DNA of 64,000 nucleotides, from assembly GCA_020746995.1 (NCBI GenBank), contig JAGPXD010000007.1:744001-808000 (forward strand). The letters are read 5' to 3'. Positions 50,851 to 61,732 of this stretch are shown piece by piece. Each line of letters begins with the position of its first letter. Position 1 is the first letter of the stretch. Position numbers and translations under genes: made by a program. The notes beneath the pieces were generated by a model. The model was given only the letters and a program-made list of their open reading frames with translations, did no database searches and was not told the DNA's origin. Origin of the DNA: Plectosphaerella cucumerina. Its lineage: Eukaryota > Ascomycota > Sordariomycetes > Glomerellales > Plectosphaerellaceae.

Positions 50851-51893
50851 ATGCGCGCATCAATCATCCTGCTGTCTCTCGAGGCCTCATTGGCCTTTGC
50901 TGGCACCATCGTCAAGAAGGCCAACTACGACCCTCTTCCCGGCGGCGACATCGACATTCTCAACTACGCCCTGACACTCGAGTACCTGGAGAGGAAGTTC
51001 TACCGAGATGGTCTCGCGAAGTACACCGAGGCACAGTTTCTCGAAGCCGGCTGCGAGGCCGATTTCTACAACAATTTGATGAAGATCAAGGAGGATGAAG
51101 AGGTTAGTTGACCGACATCGTACCAGCACTCAAACCCAGACCGGCACCGTCTAACCTCAATTTTACAGACACACGTAGACTTCCTTGCCGGTGCGCTCAA
51201 GGACAAGGCCATCCCCGAGCCTTCGTTTGCGTTCCCCGACACCGATGCCCGCTCCTTCCTTGCCCTCTCGTCGGTTCTCGAAGGCGTTGGTGTGTCGGCA
51301 TACCTTGGCGCCGCCGCCGTCATCGTGGACAAGGCCTATCTTACCGCCGCCGGCTCCATCCTGACCGTCGAGGCTCGCCACGCCTCCTACATCCGTGCCG
51401 CAATTGGCCAGAAGCCATTCCCGACCCCCTTCGACACGCCTCTCAACTTCAACCAGGTCTTCTCCCTGGCGGCGCAGTTCGTCACCGGCTTCGCCCCGGG
51501 AACACCTGAGCTTCCGTTCAAGGCCTTCCCCAAGCTCACTGTCGACGCCAAGGACCCCCACCACGGCGTCACTTTCACTGGTGCTGCCGCGGAGGCCTAC
51601 AAGAGCGGTCTTGTCAAGGAGGGTGAGACTGTCTACGCGGTCTTCTTCACTGGGCTGGACACTCTTTACGCTCCTGTCACAAAGCAGGGAGATGATGTAA
51701 GTACATACCAGACAAAAGCCTTCCGAAGTGGCCTGCAAATCGCTGACAAACTTAGTACACGCTCGCCCAGATCCCGTCAGGCAAGACCATGCCCGCTGGC
51801 CAGGTTTATGTGGTTCTCAGCACCGCCAGTGGCGATGGTACCACAGTCTCTGACGAGAACACTGTTGCTGGAGTTGGTATTCTGGAGCTTTGA
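50851..51893 (+). CDS. Secreted ferritin-like (Rds1-type) protein
   Basis: Exons 50851-51102, 51169-51696 and 51756-51893 give 305 residues. The signal peptide (MRASIILLSLEASLAFAG) is followed by DIDILNYALTLEYLERKFYR, the first helix of the ferritin-like domain with Glu residues for metal. THVDFLAGALKD follows the first splice, and LTVEARHASYIRAAIGQKPF is the E-x-x-H helix. GVGVSAYLGAAAVI is a Gly/Ala helix of the bundle. The family includes stress-response protein Rds1 of fission yeast (responsive to nutrient and iron), whose biochemistry is unknown. The C-terminal part (YTLAQIPSGKTMPAGQVYVV) is beta-rich. Likely extracellular. Confidence 0.9.
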
Positions 51894-52023
51894 TCCCTAG
51901 CTGCTTGACAGCGAGGGAAGTAAGGTATGACTAATTTGGGCAATGTGTAATGCATCGGGGTGTTGTCCCTGCCGGAAATAATGACCGGGAACTGTATTGT
52001 ATTCGTATATCAATAATCTCTAT

Positions 52024-53092
52024 TCACAACATCTTCACATCATCGTCACTTGTCCTTAACTTCTTGACCCATGCTCCGACAGCCATATGTGCCCAGATAC
52101 AGTTCCACCGTGGCCCTTCTCCTAGGCAGTAGTACGTCTGCGCCATCGACTCGATAAGTTCGAGCAACATTTCCACATCCTTGTTCGTGCCAGTCCCGGC
52201 AAGCACATCTTCAAATCTTTTCCACTCCTCCTTCGTCAAGGTGGCGATGAGTATTGTCTCCATTTCGGAAGATGTGCGCCAGAACCGTCTCTCCTTTAGC
52301 TCCTTGTACTCCTCGCGAGTATGTTGACGCAAGTCGTCATGCGTCGGATTTGTCAACCCATAGCGATCGGCCAGCTGTCGAACTCTGTCGCCCTTGGTCC
52401 TGAACCGCAGACGCCGCTCCCACAGCCGATCAATTACATCGAGGCGATCAGGGTGAACCCAACGCGACATGAGCAAGTCGATCTCGGCGGCGGTTCGGTG
52501 GATTGTCACACGGTCAGGTCCATTGTCGTAGTCGAATACCGGAAGGTTGTGAGCAAGAGCTCTCCAGAATATGCAGCCTGCGAAAGTGTTGCCGGCGGGA
52601 TACTCCAAGGTGACAGAAGCGCTCTCGGTTGAAGACTCCCGGACCCAGTCGGGATTGATGAGATCCGTTGGAGTGCCGATGTCGAAGTTCAGGCTCAAAT
52701 TCCCGAGGGAATAGTCCTCTTTCGATGCTGCTTCGTCTCCAATACCAGTCTCATTGGGGAGTGCAGCTCTCGGGGTATCGGGGATGATGACCACGGGTGT
52801 GCCGGGTTTCCGGGGCGGCAAGCCGGCAGCATCTCTCGCGTGCTGAATCGCAGATGCAAGGCGATCCTTATCGGCCGTGGCCGCGTGGAATGCTTCGTCA
52901 ACTTCTGAAATGGCCGACTTGAGCCTGTCGTTCTCGTCCTGCAGGGCCTGGAACTTCGACGCGTGTCGGCGCCGGTACTCCCGCTGAGCCAGCACACCCC
53001 TCTCTCGGCGAGACAATTGCGTGACCTGAGGTAGTGTTAGTCAGATTCCTGATAAGAACGAGGGGTCTGACTTCTGAATAATCGTCAGCCAT
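52024..53092 (-). CDS. bZIP-like transcription factor with DUF3425 domain
   Basis: Exon 1 is only 7 codons (53092-53072, MADDYSE) and exon 2 runs 53025-52024, giving 340 residues. The splice yields VTQLSRRERGVLAQREYRRR, a bZIP basic region, followed by a heptad-like QALQDENDRLKSAI segment. The usual invariant Asn of the basic region (N-x-x-A-Q-R) is Gly here. The C-terminal DUF3425 part is recognisable (LPVFDYDNGP, MSRWVHPDRLDVIDRLW, LGEGPRWNCIWAHMAVGAW). Fungal members often sit in secondary-metabolism or stress gene neighbourhoods. It converges with the ferritin-like gene (130 bp) and diverges from an SDR. Confidence 0.85.
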
Positions 53093-53562
53093 GATGTCTT
53101 TGCTTGGGTTGGAAATCGGGATAATGTTGACAACGTTGACAACCGAGCATTTGGCTGAGTACAACATCTGCTGGTTTCTCAGCACGCCAACGTTGACGGC
53201 GTGATTGGCCAGTACGTGGACCATCGGAGGGTTTTAAACCAATCAGACCGCCATTTTGTCGATAACGTTATGCGTTTAGTGGAGACTGCCCCTGACAAGC
53301 ACAGTGACATGGAAGTTCCAAGAGAGACTGTTCTCAACCCCCTTGACGACCAGTTGAGCGTTGCTGACGATAGGGCCTCCCGAAAAGGCGAGATGGTGGA
53401 AGAAAAAGGCATTTGTAGGATTTCATAATTCGGAGTAGTCAGTATAAGACTGCGATTGTCCCTTCCCCCAAGCTATCGTTTCGTTGCAGTCTTCAAGCAT
53501 CCCGTCAAGACCCCATTCCTTCCCAGACACCAGACACCACGCCATCCAACACACTCTTCACA
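53093..53562. promoter_or_regulatory. Divergent promoter between the bZIP/DUF3425 gene and the SDR
   Basis: 470 bp. Near 53235-53285, AACCAATCAGA (a CCAAT-box type element) and GATAACGTTATGCG (with the short dyad ATAACGTTAT) are visible. Confidence 0.5.
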
Positions 53563-54429
53563 ATGAATGTCATTAAGAACCTTCGCAAGACTACCTACCC
53601 TGGCATTGACCCTTTGCGCCCGGAACTGTCGACCCAGGGCTGCTCTGCCCTGGTGACTGGAGCCGGGACAGGCGTCGGGGCCGCCATCGCCAAGGCCCTC
53701 GCACGATCCGGCGTCTCTGAGCTCGCTCTCCTCGGGCGCACAGAGTCAACACTGAACCAGACCAAGGCTGAGATCTCGGCTCTCGGGCTGAGCGGAAAGG
53801 TCTCCATCTTCATTGCCGATATTACCGACCCTGCCTCCCTCAACACCGCAGTCAAGGCGTTCGCTGAGTCAACTTCGTCCGGAAAAATCGACATCCTCAT
53901 TGCCAACGCCGCGCATATGTCTGATCTCAAGAGCATCGTTGATCTGGACGCGATCGACTTCTGGAACAGCTTCCGCACCACTGTCCTCGGAAACTTCCAC
54001 CTCCTCCAGGCTTTCCAGCCCGTCGCAGCCCCCAACGCATCTATTATCCACATCACTACCGCCGCCATCGTCATGCCGTACATCCCGGGCTATGCCGCTT
54101 ATCGCTCCTCCAAGATTGCCGCCTACAAGTTGTTTGAGACTTTCTTCTACGAGAACCCCGGCTTCTTCGGACTTCATGTCCATCCTGGATTGATCTTCGG
54201 GACTGCATCGAGCGGCAAATTCGAGGAGAGCCTCAAGGAGGCTGGGTACGGCCACCTGCAAGATGACATTAGCATCTCGGGAGATTTTGTCGTCTGGTCT
54301 GTCAGCGAACAGGCTCGCTTCCTCAGTGGCCGTTTCGTCTCTGCCACGTGGGATATCGAGGAGCTCAAGAGCAAGAAGGCGGACCTCGACAAGGACGCCA
54401 CCCTGTTCACCGTTGGGCTCCTGGGTTGA
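53563..54429 (+). CDS. Short-chain dehydrogenase/reductase
   Basis: 288 residues, no intron. CSALVTGAGTGVGAAIAKAL is the NAD(P)-binding loop, DILIANAAHM the N-A-A motif, and IIHITTAAIVM supplies the catalytic Ser/Thr strand. YAAYRSSKIAAYKLFETFFY contains Y180-x-x-x-K184. HPGLIFGTAS follows. The order and spacing fit a classical NAD(P)-dependent SDR. The substrate is unknown. Unlike the SDR at 25719 it keeps the complete active site. It shares a promoter region with the bZIP/DUF3425 regulator and may be its target (inference). Confidence 0.93.
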   Translation: MNVIKNLRKTTYPGIDPLRPELSTQGCSALVTGAGTGVGAAIAKALARSGVSELALLGRTESTLNQTKAEISALGLSGKVSIFIADITDPASLNTAVKAFAESTSSGKIDILIANAAHMSDLKSIVDLDAIDFWNSFRTTVLGNFHLLQAFQPVAAPNASIIHITTAAIVMPYIPGYAAYRSSKIAAYKLFETFFYENPGFFGLHVHPGLIFGTASSGKFEESLKEAGYGHLQDDISISGDFVVWSVSEQARFLSGRFVSATWDIEELKSKKADLDKDATLFTVGLLG

Positions 54430-55296
54430 TGGGTGCAACCTGAAATATTCTTTTGGACGAGGTATTGTCATATGCACTTTGCATGATCGCTCTAGGCAGA
54501 TAGTATTTAGAATTGTCATGCACTGCTCTTCACCCTCATTACTTGGCTGCATGATTATTGCCAAGAGGAAACGGAAGTAATCGACTGCTGCGCTAGGTAG
54601 TTTTATGGCTTGCGTCCTGATGCTGCGTTCTCCTTATTGAAAGGCTGACTTTTTCAATTTTGGATTGGATCTATGCAATTCTGTGAGCTCTCGGGACTCG
54701 GCAGGCTCTTCCGACGGACTTGATCTCTTCTAGGATTTGCAAAAACGAGTCTCCATGTCTGTAATCTGCTCCACCATAACTGAGCGTGGTCCCCTTGAGC
54801 CACAGCGGCCCCCCGTAGCAGAGAACAGCGATGTTGCTAATCGTGTTTAGCCAAGATCAAAACATGCTCAGGGTCAGCGACATAGTTCATTCTGTGACCG
54901 GTCATCCTGCTGATTCTGGCCGTTGAAAAGGCCAGGCACCATCATGAACTGCAGTGAGAGTGAGACGCTAAATTCTGGTATCAGCTTCGTAAAAATCTCA
55001 CTCACTCACTGATTGTTATCGGCATCCAGGGTTTTCTAGGCCCTGATTGGTCGATCTGATGAGAAATCGCGTGGTGCTGGACCTCGGCTTGGAGAAAAAC
55101 TGGGTCCTCAAACTGTCACGATCTGGTGCCGAGATGGACCTTCACCAATCCAACCATCTTCAAACAATCACCCGCAACGATCCCCCAGGGTCTCGTGAGC
55201 TTACAAGAACATCCAACATACCGATCCAAGGACTAAACTCCCTCCATTGCAAGCGCCGACGACGGTACATCCGCTTTGGTACCATTGCTCACCAGA
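54430..55296. other. Intergenic; no gene seen
   Basis: About 870 bp, AT-richer than flanking coding sequence. It contains the 3' end of the SDR and the promoter of the thioesterase. Confidence 0.5.
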
Positions 55297-56334
55297 ATGG
55301 CCTCAACAACAGACGAGTCTGCCTTGACGACCATCTTCAGCAAGGCGACACATGTTCGGCGCGTGGCACCCAACACATACAGAACGTTTCTCAACGGCAA
55401 TTGGACCATCGGTGCTGGTTAGTTCCGGGAGCCGAATGCCTTTGATTCGAGCCGATCGCTGACTTGGAGGCCAGTCCCACACGGAGGCTACGTGGCCAGC
55501 ACCATCCTCCGCGCCGCCGAGGAGCATCTTGCAGCTCGCGGACAGAAGCATTCGATATCGGCCCATTTCGAGTACCTGAACCGCACGGAGGTCGGTCCTG
55601 CGATAATTGTCATTGAGGACACCAAGCCCGGGCGCTCCGTGTCGAACATCCATGCGACGCTGTACCAGGGAGACCTGCAGGATGAGGCGCCCTTCATCAC
55701 GGCGAAGACTCGGAAGCCTGTGGTCGCATATCTCATCAACACAAACCTTGACGAAGAAAGTGGCGTCACCCTGAAGACGGAATGGGAGTTGCTGCCGCCG
55801 CCCAAGCCGGTCGATCTCACCAAGATCGTCAGCGAGCAGGACCCGAACTGGACCAGCAAGGATGCGCGGATTGGCATGGCGCAGCGATCCGTCGCCAAGG
55901 CGCCGCATAACCTCGATTTCTTCTTCCCGCGTCAGTACGGTAGGCTTGGACTCGAGGACAACTGGCTACGCTTCAAGTCAGGCGAGGGCTGGACCAACGC
56001 TTCTCTCGGCTTCATTTCCGACGTGCTGCCCATCGTGATCGAGGGATGGCGGCCTACGATTGATGACGACAAGGATGCACCTTTCAAGAGGGATGAGCAC
56101 TTCTGGTATCCGACGCTCGCTCTCAACTTGGACGTCAAGAAAGCGCTGCCTGAAAAGGGCGTCGAGTGGCTGTTTTTGCGCACCATGACGAGGCAGGTCC
56201 GCAACGGGAGGTTCGATCTTGAGGCCACTATTCTCGACGCCAACGGGGAGCTGGTGGCTGTCGCAAGCCATGTCAACATGGTTTTGCCCCTGGCGCGGAA
56301 CCTTGCGAAGCGCGGCGCCGGCTCAAAGCTGTGA
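55297..56334 (+). CDS. TesB-like (double hotdog) acyl-CoA thioesterase family protein
   Basis: Exons 55297-55417 and 55475-56334 give 326 residues. The splice joins FLNGNWTIGA to VPHGGYVASTILRAAEEHLA, the first hotdog helix with the HGG motif of TesB-like proteins. SAHFEYLNRTEVGPAIIVIE and SNIHATLYQGD complete the first domain, and the second half (WLFLRTMTRQVRNGRFDLEA, ELVAVASHVNMVL) is the second hotdog. Such enzymes hydrolyse acyl-CoA thioesters in the cytosol or peroxisome; this one has no obvious C-terminal peroxisome signal (ends GAGSKL, a weak match to the SKL tripeptide). In fact the last three residues are SKL, the canonical PTS1, so peroxisomal import is likely. Confidence 0.9.
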
Positions 56335-57092
56335 TTGTTGCTCATCATTTTGGTTTGTAGGACTTGTTGGCTTCTGGCAGCGAACCACTAGACTTTTGAA
56401 GATGTATAGAGGCTTATTTAAAGTGCTTAGAATGATTGGTGAGCGAAACTGGTTGACATCTGCTGGGTTGTTAGACAGACATGGGAGATAACTAAGTCTC
56501 TGCCAGACGAAGATCTTGCATACTATTCGCGAGCTTACATCTGACTAGACCTCGAAGTCCTTGAATCCTGAAGATGTCTTTTCGACCACGAATTGTCATC
56601 TTGATTGGATTTGAAAGTGGCCAATGTGATATGATCGGCGTCGAGAGCTTTGCGTGGTCCCGGAATCTCCAGACTCCCGCCTTATTACCACACGCATGCT
56701 ACAAACACCATGTCATCTTTAGATTTTATGAAAATCACAGAGATGGCTTCGTTCCCCGGAAAGATCATGGATGACGTACCTAGATCTCGAATACCTAGCC
56801 TGTAGACGCGATCGTGCGCCGTTTCCCCACAGGAAAGACTCGCCGCTCCCCGACTCCACCGGCCGGCCGCGGCCGCAGCGGGCCCGGCTTCTCGCCCCTT
56901 TGGATCCATCAGGAAGGTTGCAGGGTCTGGGGAGTGAAATTTTTCTCCTGGGCACTATGAAACCACCACATTCAAAGCCTGGTCACTTCAGCACCCAGTC
57001 GCTCTGCGGGCGTTTTTCTTATCTCTCCCCCCTCCTTCGGAACCGCCCAGCAAGAGTGTACCGATCTTGCCGACTGCCGAACGACCAGCATC
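56335..57092. other. Intergenic; promoter of the monocarboxylate-type transporter
   Basis: 758 bp. A GC-rich patch lies near 56850-56895 (CCGGCCGGCCGCGGCCGC). No gene was seen. Confidence 0.5.
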
Positions 57093-58856
57093 ATGATATC
57101 GAACGAGGTTGCATCCCAGCAGGCCGACATGCAGCAAGGCCACCCCGCCCCCGCAAACGCCACAATCGGGGAGAAGACCCAGGGGCAGGTCGACACGACG
57201 GAGGCTGCTGCTGTGCCAGAGTTCGAGGAGGGAGGGTATGGATGGTAAGGAAGGACTTCCCACGAGTCATTGGGGCATCTCGACTAACAATTCTCCCACC
57301 AGGGTCGTGGTTGTCTGCGTGGCACTCGTCAACATGCACACGTGGGGTCTGAATTCTGTAGGTGTTGGCCAAACAGAGGTCGCCGGTCTGATGCTCAACT
57401 GACCCCTGTAGTCATTCGCTGTGTTCCTCGCCTACTACCTCAACTCCGGCCAGTTTGATGGAACAAGCCCGATTGTCTTTGCCTTTGTTGGCGGCATCGC
57501 GTTCTGTCTTGGTAATGCCCCCCTATGCCAACGTCGATTGACGTCAGCCATATGCTGACAACTTCGAAGCCCTGATGACTGCTCCTCTTGTCACCATTTC
57601 AGTACGACACCTCGGCTCCAGGTACACTCTTGGACTTGGCGTCATCATCCAGACAAGTGCACTGGTCGGAGCCTCCTTTGGAACCGAGATTTGGCACCTC
57701 GTGCTCACCCAGGGCATCGCCTTCGGTCTCGGTGTCGGCCTCTCCTTCAACTCCACTGTCTCCGTTGTCTCGCAGTGGTTCGACAAGCGCCGCTCATTCG
57801 CCAACTCCCTTACCACCTGTGGCTCTGGATTCGGCGGTCTCATCTACTCGCTTGCGACCAACGCAGCCATCTCCAGCGTCGGGCTGCCTTGGGCCTTCCG
57901 CATCCTTGCTGTCCTCACCTTCGTCGTCAACGGGACTTGTTGCATCCTTATGCGGGATCGCAACAAGGCTGTTGGTACGGTCCTGTCGGCGTTCCGCTGG
58001 GAGCTTCTACGCAAGAAAGAGTATCTTCTCTTCCTCTCTTGGGGCTTCTTCAGCTTGATCGGCTACACTATCATCATCTTCTCTCTGGCCGATTACGGCC
58101 AGAGCGTCGGTCTGACAGCCAGCCAGGCCTCGCTAGCTGCGGCCATTATGAACCGTAGGTCCCCTCCTCATACGTGCTTCCATTTGGTCTAACATCTTCC
58201 AGTCGGACAGGGAGTTGGTCACCCCATCATTGGCCTGTCAAACGACCGCTGGGGCCGCTTCAACGTGGCAGGCCTCAGCACACTGCTCGCAGGCCTGACG
58301 ACATTGTTCATCTGGGTGTTTGCGGGCAAACACTTTGCCGGGCTGATTGTGTATGCCCTTTTTGGTGCTCTGGCGGGATGCATTTGGCCGACAGTGGCCG
58401 CCGTCGGCGCCGAAGTCGTTGGACTTCCCCTGCTTCCATCTGGTAAGTCTGGCTGCATTTGACAACCTTGTCTTTCTCCTGCACTGAGTGCTGACTGGCT
58501 TCATAGCCCTGTCTATCTTCTGGGTATTCTTGTCGATGCCGGCCTTGTTTGCGCAGCCCATTGCCCTGGCAATCAAGGGTTCTGGCGCGAATGGATATCT
58601 CGGTGTGCAGTTGTTGGCCGGGCTTGCCTACATCGTGGCCTTTGCCTTCCGTAAGTCATCCATGCCGCCAAATGACGACCAATTGCTGACGATCCAAACA
58701 GTGTGGCTACTTCGGGCCTTCAAGTTCTGCCAGCGTGATGTGAGGGAGACGAGCTCGGATACGGAGTTTGAGGACGGAGGCGCCGAGGTTGGGGAGAAGG
58801 CAGCAAAAGGGGGTAAGCTTGTCGGTGGACTTTTCTCCATGAAGTACAGGCTGTAA
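57093..58856 (+). CDS. MFS monocarboxylate transporter-like (MCT/Mch family)
   Basis: Seven exons. EFEEGGYGW joined to VVVVCVALVNMHTWGLNS is the [D/E]GG-W-G-W TM1 motif of the monocarboxylate transporter family. SFAVFLAYYL, TAPLVTISVRHLGSRYTLGL, VVSQWFDKRRSFANSLTTCG (TM4-TM5 R-R-A-x-A-N region) and GVGHPIIGLSNDRWGRFNVA follow. About 440 residues with an acidic cytosolic N-terminus and a charged C-terminal tail (SSDTEFEDGGAEVGEK). Fungal members move riboflavin, monocarboxylates or unknown anions. Substrate not predictable. Confidence 0.9.
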
Positions 58857-60484
58857 CGGACCGTCTGCAAACAATTCAAAATCAAACTTGTTCAAGGGAG
58901 AATTGGATTTGCGTGACCATGGACCACGTATCTGCACGTCTATCCAGGCCTTGAGGTCTGGACGTCGCCACGCTGAAAAGCGCGAGCAACAGCCCGACTA
59001 ACAATCGGATATGACATGATCTTGTCTTGCAGACCATACCTCGCAATCTCTCGTCGAATGACACCTTTCTGTGTCTTCTACATCGCAACCCAGACTCCGG
59101 CCCCTTGATAGCTTCTCATGTCTTTCTTCTGATACGTAAGTCCCTCAAAGTTGATGCGGTCATTGCACTTGGTCACTGCGTGATCCTGGAATTTCGTAGT
59201 CATCTTCAGCATGAATGATGTTGATGTAATACCGGGCATGTTCTGGTGGTGGCCTTGTTGAAGAGAGACTCGGACATCTCTTGAGCCGGCAGCCTGCCTT
59301 GCCTTACCTTGACATCTAGTGACTTAGAAGCTCCCTGTCGCCAACAAAGAGAGAGGCGCCCACTAAGCCCTAGTTCTCCTCGGACAATCTCAATTCGGCC
59401 TAAATATACAAACACCCTATTTGTCAATTTGGCGGCTTTCCAACATGATCGGTCCAAGTTATCAATATGCCTGTGCAATTAGTAAATGTAGGTCCTTTGA
59501 AAAATCGATCCATTAATTTAGCACGAGATCTAACAACCTCCGATTAGTCCAATGGTAGGATCCGATCTGGTGTGATGCTGAAATTGGATTCAGCCTCATT
59601 GCGGCCCTGCCGATTATCTCAATGCAACCACATTCGAGAGATGGGGGAAATTGTCAGATAGATGACGCACATTTTGGACTTGAGTCTCTCATATCTCGGG
59701 TCAAGCCCATTCCTCTGGCTGCTTGATATGCCTCCACCTCAATGTCTGGCAGGCTTACCTGCCCGCCTAGGTACGTAGATAGCCAGCCGGACATCATGTT
59801 GCTTGAGGGGTTTGAGGTGCCGCCGCGATGATCCGGAACGACATCCGTGATTGACATGCATGTAAAGGCTTGGCGCTACCCTCAGAGGAAGTAGAACACC
59901 TCAGCTTGTCTGCCCTCGGTTGCATCCGAGGCGGAACGCCAAGTTAGGGAGGTATCGAACGCCGCATGTAACCTATTGACCATGTTGGTATGGCGAGCAC
60001 AACATGTCAAGACTTCCAGGCAAGTTCCATTGCGCCAAGTCACTCTGGCCGGGCCGTACCGAACGAAAGAGGAAGTTCGAACGAAGACCCCTGGTCGATG
60101 ATTGCTTGATGGGGCGCTTGTGCGCGAGGCACACCACACACCGCCTGCGCCTTATCACGGGCGGGATCTTGAGATATGGGGGCGCCCCGTACTATGGTCC
60201 GGGCGGACAATCTCCACAAACGCAGCCTTCCAATAGAGCCCCCTGTGTATGGGGGTAGGGCGGCTCAGAACGGAAGGTCGACGAAAATACGAGGACGAGC
60301 GATGTCGCCGTGTATGGCTGAAAGACGGACGAGCATGGTAAGGAGGGCGAGACCGGCGATGAACAAGTACGACGAGGCTTATAAGTAGCTCTGAGAGGTC
60401 CTCGATCAATGCCTGTCCGTCGTCTGTCAGCCCCTTGTTGCTTTGGCCCATCCCCTGTGCCTTCAATCCAGTCCCCCTGCCAAC
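58857..60484. other. Long intergenic region with a tRNA-like relic
   Basis: About 1.6 kb, AT-richer. Near 59541-59605 a sequence resembles the 5' half of a tRNA-Gly (TAGTCCAATGGTAGGAT fits the polymerase III A-box) but lacks pairing acceptor arms. No protein gene was seen. Confidence 0.5.
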
Positions 60485-61500
60485 ATGGTTCCCAACTTCT
60501 GGACTCGGGTCGCCGTGCCCGCGTGCATCGCGGCCCTGGCATCCGTTGCCAATGCGCAGCAGATCCGTCGTTGCGCTAACGAGGCTCCGACGATGGAGCA
60601 GCTCGCCCAGGCTGCCAACCTCTCCCGGCTGGACGGACTGGATGGACTCGAGGCTCGATCCGACATTCCTACCCCGATTGTCATCCCCACATACGTCCAC
60701 ATTCTGGCGTCTGCTGAGACCGTTGCTGGTGGCTGGCTTTCGGTGAGTTCTCTTCGCCATGGAAGCGCCTAGATTGTCATCATTGACTCTGAAAACAGGA
60801 TGCGGACATCAAGGGACAGATGGACGTCCTGAACGCGGACTTTGGCGCCCACAACATCACGTTCAACGTTCTGGAGACCACCAGGACCATCAACAACGCG
60901 TGGTCAACGGATGGTGACGGCACGAACATGAGGCGCCAGCTTCGCCGTGGCGGCTACGATGCCCTGAACCTGTACTTCATGAGGTACGTCAGCGGCTACC
61001 TCGGCTACTGCAGCCTGCCGAGCGTCCGTGGCGCGTCCAACATTGTCGGAGATGGATGCGCGATCCTCGCTTCGTCTATCCCTGGTGGCTCCGCAGCCCC
61101 TTACAACGAGGGCCGGACTGCCACCCACGAGATTGGTCACTGGCTGAACCTCTTCCACACTTTCGACGGCGGCTGCTCCTGTGTCGGAGACATGATTCAC
61201 GACACTCCCGCTGAGTCGAGGGACCACTACGGCTGCCCCATCGGCCTCGACTCCTGCCCTGACCGCCCCGGCCTGGACCCCATCCACAACTACATGGCTT
61301 ACACCGACGAGTGAGTGACCTAGGCTTGGATTGGCTCCTTTGGTGTGGATGATGATGCTAACGTTTGGCAGCGCTTGCATGCACGAGTTCACCCTTGGTC
61401 AGGCGTAAGTGTCATCCATCACCCAACAGATCGTCCGTTTCTGACACACTGCAGATTCCGTATGCGCAGCGCTTGGTATAACCTCCGTCTCGATAAGTGA
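60485..61500 (+). CDS. Secreted M43-family (pappalysin-like) metalloprotease, Mep1-type
   Basis: Exons 60485-60742, 60799-61310, 61372-61404 and 61455-61500 give 282 residues. A signal peptide (MVPNFWTRVAVPACIAALAS) and a short propeptide precede the catalytic domain. ATHEIGHWLNLFHTF holds the extended zinc motif (His196, Glu197, His200, His206), and NYMAYTDDACMHEFT, completed by the second splice, is the Met-turn. Cys pairs (GCSCVGD, GCPIGLDSC) fit the fold. The usual Gly between the second and third His is Asn here. Fungal Mep1-type enzymes are secreted, and several act on host proteins. The last two exons are very short. Confidence 0.93.
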
Positions 61501-61732
61501 GCGAGCCATGCGGCGCTCGAATAGTTAGCTGCACATTAGGATACCGGCATGACGGCAAGAGGCACAACCATGTCCCACCTCATGGATTGACGATACTTGC
61601 ACAATAGTACTCGTAAGATGTACATGTACACAATGATGAAGTCCGAGTTTCTTGCAATGTCCTCTAACTAGGACATATGATGACCTGGATTAAGTGAACG
61701 CATAGCTCCTCATCCAACTTCGTTTTTCTCTT

